This document shows, in pieces, positions 36,130 through 44,854 of a stretch of DNA of 64,000 nt. The notes below the pieces were generated by a model, which ran no database searches, was not told where the DNA came from, and saw only the letters and a list, made by a program, of their open reading frames with translations. The position numbers and the translations under genes were made by a program. This DNA is from Paraburkholderia diazotrophica (GTDB lineage Bacteria; Pseudomonadota; Gammaproteobacteria; Burkholderiales; Burkholderiaceae): positions 372,001-436,000 of the forward strand of contig NZ_FNYE01000001.1 in assembly GCF_900108945.1 (NCBI RefSeq), written 5' to 3'. Each line of letters opens with the position of its first letter. Position 1 is the stretch's first letter.

Positions 36130-39100
36130 TTACTTCGCCGCCGCCGCGGGCTTCACGACGACGGCCGCATTCGGCAGCACGCCGAACGTCGATGGCGCAT
36201 AGAGCGCTTCGACGCGCGTCGGCGGCAGGCCGAACGTGCCGACGTTGTTCAGCCGGATCGTGTACTCGACTGAGAATTTGCCCTTCGGCACATAGTCGTA
36301 GTACGCGCGATAGCCATCGAAGCCGCGCTCGATGAACGACGGCCACGCATAGCCCTTCGACTTTTCGCCTTCCGTCGCCGCTTCCGAATCGCGGCCCAGT
36401 CCCGAGCCGAGGATCGTCGCGCCTGCGGGCACAGGATCGTTGACGACGACCCACGTCATGTCCGTCTGCGCATCGATGTCGAGATGCACGCGCACGATGT
36501 CGCCGCGCGTGTTCACGCCCTTGACGGCGGGGTCGATCGGCGTGACCGTCTTCGTGATCCTGTAGCCCGCGGCCAACGGCGCTTTCAGCGCGACGGCGGC
36601 GAGGCTTTCGATCGTCGCCCACGGCTTGCCGGTGCCGTCGTGCGCGAGCGTCAGCGGGATGGGCGCGTTGCGTGCGCCCGTCGGCCACGGCAGCAACTGG
36701 CTGCGCACGTCGGCTGTCTTCGTGACGGACGTCGCGGATGCATCGTTCGTTGCAGCGGACGCGGGCTGGCTCCATGAGATCGCCTTGTCCGTCGCGCCGA
36801 GTTGCAGCTTCGTCTGTCCCGTCACGGGCACGCTCTCGAAGACCTGCGAGAAACGCTGCACGGCAATCGAGCCCCACAGGTTCGCCGTCGTCGTCTGCCA
36901 TGCGCCGTTCTTCTGCAACGCGAGCAGACCCGCAACGAGTCGCGGCATCTCGTCCTTCCAGCCGGGCGTCTCGACGAACATCAGCGCGGTGCGCGCGGCG
37001 TTCGTTTCGGTGCCCGTCATCAGCCACCAGAGGTCGTCGTTATCGGCTGTCGAGAAGGTGAGGCGCGTGCCCTGGTACGTGAGCCGCGAGCGGATGATCT
37101 GCTCGGCTTGCGTGAGCTTTTCTGCGCGTTGGGGAACGTCCTTCACGCGTGACAGCACCGCGTAGTAGTCGAGGACCGCCGACGTCGGCCACTGGTTCGG
37201 CGCGATCTCGATCGAGCCGAGCATGCTGGCGCGCGCCGCGCCATGACGCGACAACGCTTCGAGCGCGGCGAGCTTGCGCAGATCGAGATCCTTGCGCGGC
37301 GCCCAGACGTCGCGCGCGAGCCGGCCTTCGACGAAATTCGCGAGGCCGCCTTCGAGCTTCGCGCGAAGGTCGTCGGGCAACGCAAAACGCGGATCGAGCT
37401 TCGCGGCTTCGTCGGTCACGGAGAGCAGATACGCGGTGAGCGCCGTGCTGCCCGTGTTGCCGCTGTCGTCGGCGGGCGGGAAGTAGTTCGCGAGGCCGTC
37501 CTTGTCGAGATAGACGGGCATGCGCGCGACGACGGCCTGCCAGCGCGCCGGATCGCGCAAGCCGAGCGCAACGGACGTCTGCTGTTCGAGGCAGCTATAC
37601 GGATAGCGCTCGAACCAGCGGCGCACGCCCGGCATGCCGTCGGCGAGCTTCGATTGCAGCGACACCGCGATGCCGCCGCGCAGCGCGCCTGCTTGCGTCA
37701 TGGTCGCGTCGGGCGGCGCGGCGACGGGCAGCGAGAACGTGCCGTCGACCTGCGTGAGCGTGGCCTGCTGAACGTTGACGGGAATCGCGGCCGTCACGCG
37801 CTGCGTGACTTTCAGCGCGTCCGCCGCATGTGGTGCGCCTTGCGCCGTCGCGCCGACGCTCCACGCGAGCGCAGCGGATGCGGCCTCCGACAGGCCGTCG
37901 GGCGGCGTCACCGTCCATGCGACTTCGCGCGCCGAATCGGCTGGGATGTCGACCGTTTGCGGTTGCAACGACAGCCCCGCCACGTTCGGCGTGACGACGA
38001 CTTTCATCGCGCGCGTCGTCGTGTTGCGCACGGTGAATTGCGCGCGGAACTGATCGCCTTCGCGCACGAGCGGCGGCAGGCCGGAGATCAGCTGCAGGTC
38101 CTGCGTGCTGCGAATCGACGTGCTGCCTGTGCCGAACTGGCCGTCGCCGACTGCCGCTATCGCGACGATGCGAAAGCTCGTCAGCGAATCGTTGAGCGGC
38201 ACGTCGACGAAGGCTTCGCCGTTCGCATCGAGCGTCACGCGCGGATTCCACAGCAGCAGCGTATCGAACAGCTCGCGCTGCGCGCTGTGTCCGCCGCCGC
38301 CGCCCGCGGGCACCGCCTTGCGTCCGAAGTGTCGGCGGCCGACGATCTCCATCTGTGCGGTCGCCGTTTCGACGCCGTAGGCGCGCCGTTGCAGCATCGC
38401 GTCGAGCACGTCCCAGCTGTTGTTGGGCATCAGTTCGAGCAGCGCTTCATCGACGGCCGCGACGGCGATCTGCGTGCCGGCCGGCGCGGGCTTGCCGCCC
38501 GGCATCTGTACGCGCAGCTTCACATGCGCCTTGCCGCGCACCGTGTACGACTTCGCATCGGGCGTCACCGTGACAGCGAGCCTGTGCGCCGCCGTGCCGA
38601 CCTTGATTTCGGCGAGGCCATAGCGGAACGCGGGCTTCGACAGATCGACAAGCGGTGTCGGCGCTTCGTAGTAGCGGCCTTCGTACCAGAACGCACGCGC
38701 CCATTCGAGCGGCGCTTTCCAGCCCCACGTGAAGAACGAGTACCACGGCACTTCGCGAATCCGCCCGCGCAGCGCGAGCACCGACACATATACGTTGGGC
38801 CCCCACGCTTCGTTCACTTTCAGCTCGACGGTCGGGTCCTTGCCGTCCAGCTTCACGACGTGCGTTTCGACGATGCCTTCGCGTTCGACAGCGACGAGCG
38901 CCGTCGCAAAGCGGAAGGGCATGCGCACCTGGAAGCGCGCCGTCTCGCCTGGCTCGTAAGCCGTCTTTTCGGGCAGCACGTCGATGCGGTCGGTGTTCTC
39001 GCCTCCGAACCACAGGTCCTCTTCGCGCGTGACCCAGACGGAGGTCGCCGCCGTCGACAGATTGCCGTCGCCGTCCTTCGCCGTCACGACGAGATCGACG

Positions 39101-42100
39101 TTGCCCGCTTCCTTGAGCTTCGCGTCGCAGCTCATCAGGCCGTGGTCGTCGCTCTTGCCGCTGCACAGCGTGCCGAGGTCTTTTGTTTCCGTGTGGTTGT
39201 CGTACGCGTAGAAGCCGCCGACCATGCGTTTTCTCGACGTGATCGTGATGCGCGCGACGCCGCGCACTTCGAGCGGCACGCCCGCGCGCGGCTTGCCTTG
39301 CAGATCGACGGCGAGCGCCTTCACGGGCACCGTGCTGCCCACGGATACCCACCGCCCCGACTTCACGCCCGCGACAACGGCAGCGGGCCACAATGTCGCG
39401 GCACCGCTGATCATCTGCACTTCGCCGTTCGGATCGGCGAAGGTCGCTTCGAGCGCGAGGCGCTTCGGCGCATCGACATGCGGCAGGTTCTTCAGCGTCA
39501 GGCTGCCGGCGCCGTTGCGGTCGAGCGTGACGGGTTCCTTGTCGGCGATCAGCTTCGATGTATCGTCATCGGATTGCGGCTCGCTTTCTTCGTCATCCGA
39601 AGCGGATGATTCGCTGCTCTCGTTGCGCTTCCTGTACGGCGCGAAGCTGAATTCCGGATACGTGCCGGCGAAGGCGGGCGTCGTGTTCTTCATCAGCGCC
39701 GATAACTGCACGGGCAAGCCCGATGCGCCGCCGCCCGACATATAGTCGATCTGCAACGCGAGTGGCGCTTCCTTCGCGGCGACGAGCGGATGGGTCTTCG
39801 CGTCGCGCACGGCGATCGTGCCTTTGAACACGGGCAGGCGGAATTCCTCGACGCGGAAGCTGCCGGACGCATAGCTGTGGCGCGGCGTGGCGGTGTTGTT
39901 GGCGTCGCTGTCGTCGTTGCTTTCGGTCGTGCTTTCGGCGGAGGCCGTGGCGGCATCGCCGTCGTCGAGCGACACGCTGTACTCGCCGAGCTTCGCCGAT
40001 GCGGGAATCGCGAACGTCGAGTCGGCCGTGTGATCGGCGGCCCATTTGAGCGGCATGTGCCACGTCTGTCCGCTGCCTAGATGGCGAATCGTCATGCGCG
40101 TCGGATACGCCTTCGGAAACGCGAGACCGTGCATCGTCTCGATGCGGACCATGTGCTTCATCGATACCGTTTCGCCCGCGCGCAGCAGCGTCCGGTCGAA
40201 CACGGTATGCGCACGCACGGTCTGTTCGACGCTCGTATCCGTCGGCACGTTGAAGCGCCACGCTTCGATGCCCTGGTTCCAGTCGGAGCGCACGAACGCC
40301 ATGTCGTGACCCGTCTTCGGATCGTCGATGCGCGCGGACACGAAAAAGCCTTCGAAACTGCCTTCGTTGCATTCGCGGCGCGTAGCCAGCGCCTGGTTGA
40401 TCGTCAGCACACCGTGCGCGTCGGTCTTGCCGGACGCGACTTCATCGCCGTTGCAGTCGCTTACGTGCACGTCGGCGTTCGGTACGGGCTGGCCCTTGTC
40501 GAGCGTCGTCACCCACACGACGCTGTTCTCGCGGCCCTGCTTGAAGTGCACGCCGAGGTTCGTGACGAGCACGGCCGTGCGCACGTACATCGGCGCGTGC
40601 TTGCCGAGCAGCGAAGCGCCGAGCGCGGGCGACGCGAGTTCGATCACATAGAAGCCGGGCTTCGTCACCGGCACGCCGACCACTTCGAACGGACGCAGCG
40701 TTTTCGGATCGGCCTTCGGCAGCGCCAGCGTTTCGACCTTCGGCTGGCCCGCGAGCAACGACAGCGAGCGCACGTCGATCAGCGGATTCTTGCGGTCCTC
40801 GGTCGCGTTGGCGTCTTCTGCATTGCGCGGAACGATCACGGGGTGCGGATTGTGTGCGAGCAGTTGCGGCATCTGCTGATCGATCGACTGACGATCCATC
40901 ATGAAGCCGTCGAAGCGGTCGACGTTGCGCATCCAGCGCCGGATGTCGCTATCGGCATCGACGCGCAGCTTCGTGAACTGCGCATTGCCCGCGTTGAGCC
41001 CGGCGATATGCAGGTCCGCCTCGACGTTGCGCAGCGTGACGGGCACGAGCGCGGGCATGTCGGGTTCCGCGAAGCGCTCGATGATGCCAAACGCGCCCGA
41101 CGAAAACTTCGCGAGCGGCGGCAGCGGGGCCGTATTTGTCTTGAGCGGAAACAGGTCCGCGTTGGTCAGCGCGCGGCCGCTCGCGTCTTTCAGATTCGAC
41201 GGAATGTCGATGGTCAGATCGGCGCGCTCGGGCAGCGGCGCGGCGAATTCGACAGCGGTGGTCTGCGGGTCTTTGTCGTCGGCGGAGAACGACGGCTTGA
41301 TCTCGCCGTCCGGCCCTTTGATGCGGATCTTCTCGGCATCCGCGCGCAGGATGGGCGCATTGAATTGCACACGCAGCGGACGCAAGGGCGTGCAGGGCGC
41401 CTTTGCATTTTCGCGCTCGCAGCTGAAGCTCGCGGCGAATGGCTCGCGCACGGTGAAGTCGAAGCGGCGCTCGACGTCGTTGACGATACCGCTCGGGCTT
41501 GCGACGCCCTTGCCATAGACGAGCTGCGCCTTCGTGCCTGATGGCAGCGCCTGCTGGCATTGCAGCGTCAGCACGCGCGCCGCGTCCTTTTGCAGCCTGA
41601 AGAGTTTGAGCAGCGCCGTGCGCGTGGCGGCATCGACGTTCCTGATGGGGACGCGGTTGCCGAGTCCGCTCGATTCGCACCATACGTTCTGACTGACGGA
41701 GGCTTCCGTTGCCGGTCCGTTCAGTCGGACGACGAAGGCCTGATCTTCTTCGATTTCGCCGCCGTACGGCTCGATGCTCTGCACGATAGGGCCGCCCGTT
41801 TCGAACGCGTAGTGGTGCGGGCCCGTCAGCGCATGGCCTGCCGACGATTTCAACCCGTCGTTCAGATCGACGGAACATGCGACACCTGGCGGCAGATCGG
41901 CGGCGAAGTCCCACGCCCAGGTCTTGTCGTCGATCCAGCGCGGCTGGCCGGCGCTCGCGGACGCATCGTTGCACTTGATGCGCGCGGGCGCGGGCAGATT
42001 CGGCGCGCCGAACGCGACCATCGATTCGTCGAACTTGACGACGACCTGGCGCACCTGCGCGACCTTGCCTTGCGGCGAGACCTGTGTGATGCGGGCTGCA

Positions 42101-42213
42101 TCGGCGCGCCATGCGAGCGTGGCGAGAAGGCCGAGTGTCACAGCCGTCGCGGCTGCCCCTATCCATTGACGTTTGATGGTGCCGCTTTGCATCGACTGCG
42201 CTCCCGGTTTCAT
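36130..42213 (-). CDS. Bacterial alpha-2-macroglobulin (thioester type)
   Basis: Large protease-trapping protein of the periplasm, 2027 residues, longer than E. coli YfhM (1653). An N-terminal membrane segment (WIGAAATAVTLGLLATLAW, about 17-35) lacks the lipobox Cys of YfhM, so anchoring is probably by signal anchor or cleavage. MG and MG2 domains follow. The reactive thioester motif CLEQ is at residue 1541, so this is the covalent-trapping class, with the terpenoid-like TED domain after it. An acidic/Ser-rich insert lies near 820-860 (SSESSASDDEESEPQSDDD). It is paired with pbpC, suggesting defence of the cell wall when peptidoglycan is breached. Confidence 0.93.
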   Translation of the reverse strand: MKPGAQSMQSGTIKRQWIGAAATAVTLGLLATLAWRADAARITQVSPQGKVAQVRQVVVKFDESMVAFGAPNLPAPARIKCNDASASAGQPRWIDDKTWAWDFAADLPPGVACSVDLNDGLKSSAGHALTGPHHYAFETGGPIVQSIEPYGGEIEEDQAFVVRLNGPATEASVSQNVWCESSGLGNRVPIRNVDAATRTALLKLFRLQKDAARVLTLQCQQALPSGTKAQLVYGKGVASPSGIVNDVERRFDFTVREPFAASFSCERENAKAPCTPLRPLRVQFNAPILRADAEKIRIKGPDGEIKPSFSADDKDPQTTAVEFAAPLPERADLTIDIPSNLKDASGRALTNADLFPLKTNTAPLPPLAKFSSGAFGIIERFAEPDMPALVPVTLRNVEADLHIAGLNAGNAQFTKLRVDADSDIRRWMRNVDRFDGFMMDRQSIDQQMPQLLAHNPHPVIVPRNAEDANATEDRKNPLIDVRSLSLLAGQPKVETLALPKADPKTLRPFEVVGVPVTKPGFYVIELASPALGASLLGKHAPMYVRTAVLVTNLGVHFKQGRENSVVWVTTLDKGQPVPNADVHVSDCNGDEVASGKTDAHGVLTINQALATRRECNEGSFEGFFVSARIDDPKTGHDMAFVRSDWNQGIEAWRFNVPTDTSVEQTVRAHTVFDRTLLRAGETVSMKHMVRIETMHGLAFPKAYPTRMTIRHLGSGQTWHMPLKWAADHTADSTFAIPASAKLGEYSVSLDDGDAATASAESTTESNDDSDANNTATPRHSYASGSFRVEEFRLPVFKGTIAVRDAKTHPLVAAKEAPLALQIDYMSGGGASGLPVQLSALMKNTTPAFAGTYPEFSFAPYRKRNESSESSASDDEESEPQSDDDTSKLIADKEPVTLDRNGAGSLTLKNLPHVDAPKRLALEATFADPNGEVQMISGAATLWPAAVVAGVKSGRWVSVGSTVPVKALAVDLQGKPRAGVPLEVRGVARITITSRKRMVGGFYAYDNHTETKDLGTLCSGKSDDHGLMSCDAKLKEAGNVDLVVTAKDGDGNLSTAATSVWVTREEDLWFGGENTDRIDVLPEKTAYEPGETARFQVRMPFRFATALVAVEREGIVETHVVKLDGKDPTVELKVNEAWGPNVYVSVLALRGRIREVPWYSFFTWGWKAPLEWARAFWYEGRYYEAPTPLVDLSKPAFRYGLAEIKVGTAAHRLAVTVTPDAKSYTVRGKAHVKLRVQMPGGKPAPAGTQIAVAAVDEALLELMPNNSWDVLDAMLQRRAYGVETATAQMEIVGRRHFGRKAVPAGGGGGHSAQRELFDTLLLWNPRVTLDANGEAFVDVPLNDSLTSFRIVAIAAVGDGQFGTGSTSIRSTQDLQLISGLPPLVREGDQFRAQFTVRNTTTRAMKVVVTPNVAGLSLQPQTVDIPADSAREVAWTVTPPDGLSEAASAALAWSVGATAQGAPHAADALKVTQRVTAAIPVNVQQATLTQVDGTFSLPVAAPPDATMTQAGALRGGIAVSLQSKLADGMPGVRRWFERYPYSCLEQQTSVALGLRDPARWQAVVARMPVYLDKDGLANYFPPADDSGNTGSTALTAYLLSVTDEAAKLDPRFALPDDLRAKLEGGLANFVEGRLARDVWAPRKDLDLRKLAALEALSRHGAARASMLGSIEIAPNQWPTSAVLDYYAVLSRVKDVPQRAEKLTQAEQIIRSRLTYQGTRLTFSTADNDDLWWLMTGTETNAARTALMFVETPGWKDEMPRLVAGLLALQKNGAWQTTTANLWGSIAVQRFSQVFESVPVTGQTKLQLGATDKAISWSQPASAATNDASATSVTKTADVRSQLLPWPTGARNAPIPLTLAHDGTGKPWATIESLAAVALKAPLAAGYRITKTVTPIDPAVKGVNTRGDIVRVHLDIDAQTDMTWVVVNDPVPAGATILGSGLGRDSEAATEGEKSKGYAWPSFIERGFDGYRAYYDYVPKGKFSVEYTIRLNNVGTFGLPPTRVEALYAPSTFGVLPNAAVVVKPAAAAK

Positions 42214-42316
42214 TTTTCTTTCGGATTGCCGCTGCCGATTCTAGCCGATGCACCCAGCGTTTCAGCCCGGATGCAATGTAGGATTTCGTTGAATTTTGTC
42301 GATCAACAGATCGTGC

Positions 42317-42347
42317 TTGACTTAGAGTTCACTCGAAGTCCTAACCT
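42317..42347 (+). promoter_or_regulatory. MerR-type promoter/operator
   Basis: -35 TTGACT (42317-42322), 19-bp spacer, -10 TAACCT (42342-42347). The spacer carries the dyad CTTAGAGT-TC-ACTCGAAG (42321-42338, one mismatch). Long spacers with a central dyad are the hallmark of promoters activated by MerR proteins. It lies 11 nt before the merR-like gene. Confidence 0.75.
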
Positions 42348-42357
42348 GAGTTTCGTC

Positions 42358-42765
42358 ATGTCGAAAGCTCTCACCATCGGTCAGGTCGCCGCGACGAGCG
42401 GCGTCTCCGCGCATACGCTGCGCTACTACGAGCAGGCGGGGTTGTTGCGTCCCGTCGGCCGCACGGACGCGGGCCACCGTCTTTATTCGCCCGCCGATCT
42501 CGACTGGCTGCGCTTCGTGATGCGTCTGAAAGCGACGGGGATGCCGATCGCCGGCATGCAGGCGTTCGCCGCGCTGCGCGCGGAGGGCGATGCGACCATC
42601 GGCGCGCGGCGCGAGATGTTGGTCGAGCATCGCGAGGCCGTGCTGGCGCGCATCGCGGAGCTGCAGACCAATCTCGACGCGATCACCGACAAGATCGCGG
42701 TCTATGAAGCGGCCGAACGTGAGGCGGCATCGGCAGGACATATCGGAAACGCAAGACTTGATTGA
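42358..42765 (+). CDS. MerR-family transcriptional regulator (AdhR/CMD-associated type)
   Basis: Activator/repressor of 135 residues. The N-terminal MerR helix-turn-helix is TIGQVAATSGVSAHTLRYYEQAGLLRPVGRTDAGHRLYS, followed by a long dimerisation helix (about 80-125). There is no cysteine, so thiol or metal sensing of the usual kind is unlikely and an organic ligand or aldehyde-derived signal is possible. It lies 9 nt before a CMD-family gene and has its own MerR-type promoter, so autoregulation of the pair is likely. Confidence 0.9.
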   Translation: MSKALTIGQVAATSGVSAHTLRYYEQAGLLRPVGRTDAGHRLYSPADLDWLRFVMRLKATGMPIAGMQAFAALRAEGDATIGARREMLVEHREAVLARIAELQTNLDAITDKIAVYEAAEREAASAGHIGNARLD

Positions 42766-42774
42766 GGACTCGCA

Positions 42775-43218
42775 ATGAATGACGCATATGCAACGGCACA
42801 AGAGCAAGCACAGGAACAAGCGGAAGCACGCGGCGATCGCTATGCGCGCGGCTGGGACAAGCTGAAGGAAATCGACGGAACGGCGGGAGAGAAGGTGATC
42901 GCGTCGCTGGCACCCATTGCGCCGGATTTCGCGCGGATGCTGATCGAGTTTCCGTTCGGCGATGTGTACAGCCGTCCGCAACTGGACCTGCGCGCGAGAG
43001 AGATCGCGACGATCGCCGCATTGGCCGCGCTCGGCAATGCGCAGCCGCAACTGAAGGTGCACATCGAGGCGGCGCTCAATGTCGGATGCACGCGCGACGA
43101 GATCGTCGAGGTATTCATGCAGATGGCCGTGTATGCGGGCTTTCCGGCGGCGTTGAATGCGTTGTTCGCGGCACGTGAAGTGTTCGAGCAGCGCGACGAG
43201 GAAGAGGCGGCTGCGTAG
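42775..43218 (+). CDS. Carboxymuconolactone decarboxylase family protein
   Basis: All-helical CMD/AhpD-fold protein of 147 residues. Family motifs include ARGWDKLKEIDG, IEFPFGDVYSRPQLDLRAREIATIAAL and the conserved HIEAALNVGCTRDEIVEVFMQMAVYAGFP segment. The AhpD CxxC redox pair is absent, so this resembles PcaC-type proteins rather than peroxidase partners. No other protocatechuate-pathway gene is nearby. The co-transcribed MerR regulator suggests a stress-inducible role; the substrate is unknown. Confidence 0.88.
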   Translation: MNDAYATAQEQAQEQAEARGDRYARGWDKLKEIDGTAGEKVIASLAPIAPDFARMLIEFPFGDVYSRPQLDLRAREIATIAALAALGNAQPQLKVHIEAALNVGCTRDEIVEVFMQMAVYAGFPAALNALFAAREVFEQRDEEEAAA

Positions 43219-43472
43219 GCGATATCTGCGACGATTGCGGGTTCAGGGAAGGGTTAAGGCGCAACTAACGGTCTGCTTTCACTGCTCACTGCCACACGGC
43301 GAGAACGGCACGCACCGATGCTTCGTCTTTAGCGGGATGTCGTTGCTTTCGGAAATGCGTTTCCTGCTTTACCGAAACGGAGGCGAGCGCGCGGCGCGAG
43401 CGCGCGGATCGAACCAGCGCATCTGATCGAACATCGACGCGCATGCGGCCCGCATGAAAAGCCACTATGCGT

Positions 43473-44852
43473 TCAGGCCGCGCTATCTGCCTGCATCTGC
43501 TCGCCCATCCGCAGCGACCGCCTGCTGATCCAGCGCAGATAGAACGCGAGACCGACGCCCGCAATCGCCAGGCTTGCCGTGTTCGCGAGCCAGAAGCCGC
43601 GTGCGCCCGTGAACGATGCGGGCACCCATCCGCCGACGTCGAAGCCGAGCGCATAGCCGCCGCCGAGTCCGACGCCCCACAACGCGACCGCGTAGATCAC
43701 GGTCGGCACGACGGCGACGCGATACGCGCGCAGCACGAATGCCGACGTAATCTGCAGCGCATCGCAGAGATGGTAGAAGACGACGATCAGCACCAGCGGC
43801 ATCGCCGCCGCCGCGACCCGCACATCGGGCGTATAGCCCGCGATGATCAGCGGCCTCAGCGCGAGCACGATCACGCCGTAGCAGCACGCAATCGCGACGG
43901 CCATCGCGATGCCGTGCCGCGCAAGCGTGCGCGCCGCTTCGTAGCGATGCGCGCCCAGCGCCTGGGCGACGAGCGTCGACGTCGCGATGCCGATCGACAG
44001 CGGCGTCATGTACAGCACGGCGCCGATGTTGCCCGCGATCTGATGCCCCGCCAGCGTCGTCGTGCCGAAACGCGCGATGAAGAGCGCCATGAACGTATAC
44101 GACGTGACTTCGATCAGATACGAGAGCCCCATCGGAATGCCGAGCTTCAGTTGCGCGGCCTGACGGCGCCAGACGGGCCAGCAGAAATGCGCGAAGATAG
44201 CGAACGGCCGGAACACATCGAGCTTCGTCATTGCCAGCATGCCGACGATGGCGAGCGTCCAGTTGATCAGCGTGCTGGCGAGCGCGCAGCCCGGGCCACC
44301 GAGCGCCGGCACGCCGAGTCCGCCGAAGATCAGCCATGTGTTGAACGGCAGCTTCAGCATCAGCGCGCCGATCTGCAGGATCATCACGAGCCGCGGCTGG
44401 CCGACTGCGTTCGTCAGCGAGCTGTAGACGCGAAACGCAAGGCTCGCCGGCAAGCCGAACGCGACGATCTGCAGGTATGACACCGTGCGCTCGCGCAGTG
44501 CCTCGGGCGCGCGCGCAAGCTGCAGCAGCGGGTGAGGGAAGTAGAGAACCAGAAAGCCGAGCACGGCGAGCGCGAAGGCAAGCCACAGCGCCTGGCGCAC
44601 TTCCTCGCCGATCTCGTCGTAGCGGGCGGCGCCGTACAGCTGGCCCGCAATCGGCTGCAATGCCGTCAGAATGCCCGTCAAGCCGATATACACGGAGATG
44701 TAGATCGACGAGCCGAGGCCGAGCGCGGCCAGATCCGTCGCCGAGTAGCGGCCGACCATCGCCGTATCGATTACGCCGAACGCGATGATCGCCAGCTGGC
44801 CTATCAGCACGGGCCAAGCGAGCCCGGCGATTTTCCGCACGTCGGCGAACAT
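43473..44852 (-). CDS. MATE family multidrug efflux transporter (NorM-like)
   Basis: Twelve-helix inner-membrane antiporter exporting cationic compounds with sodium or proton gradient. It is 459 residues. The two MatE repeats begin IAGLAWPVLIGQLAIIAFGVIDTAMVGRYS and GIPMGLSYLIEVTSYTFMALFIARFG; GSSIYISVYIGLTGILTALQPIAGQLYGA is typical of NorM. The start at 44852 is chosen because the preceding 43 codons overlap the GT39 gene's end. It follows the GT39 gene by 2 nt, so the two are probably co-transcribed. Confidence 0.92.
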   Translation of the reverse strand: MFADVRKIAGLAWPVLIGQLAIIAFGVIDTAMVGRYSATDLAALGLGSSIYISVYIGLTGILTALQPIAGQLYGAARYDEIGEEVRQALWLAFALAVLGFLVLYFPHPLLQLARAPEALRERTVSYLQIVAFGLPASLAFRVYSSLTNAVGQPRLVMILQIGALMLKLPFNTWLIFGGLGVPALGGPGCALASTLINWTLAIVGMLAMTKLDVFRPFAIFAHFCWPVWRRQAAQLKLGIPMGLSYLIEVTSYTFMALFIARFGTTTLAGHQIAGNIGAVLYMTPLSIGIATSTLVAQALGAHRYEAARTLARHGIAMAVAIACCYGVIVLALRPLIIAGYTPDVRVAAAAMPLVLIVVFYHLCDALQITSAFVLRAYRVAVVPTVIYAVALWGVGLGGGYALGFDVGGWVPASFTGARGFWLANTASLAIAGVGLAFYLRWISRRSLRMGEQMQADSAA

Positions 44853-44854
44853 TG

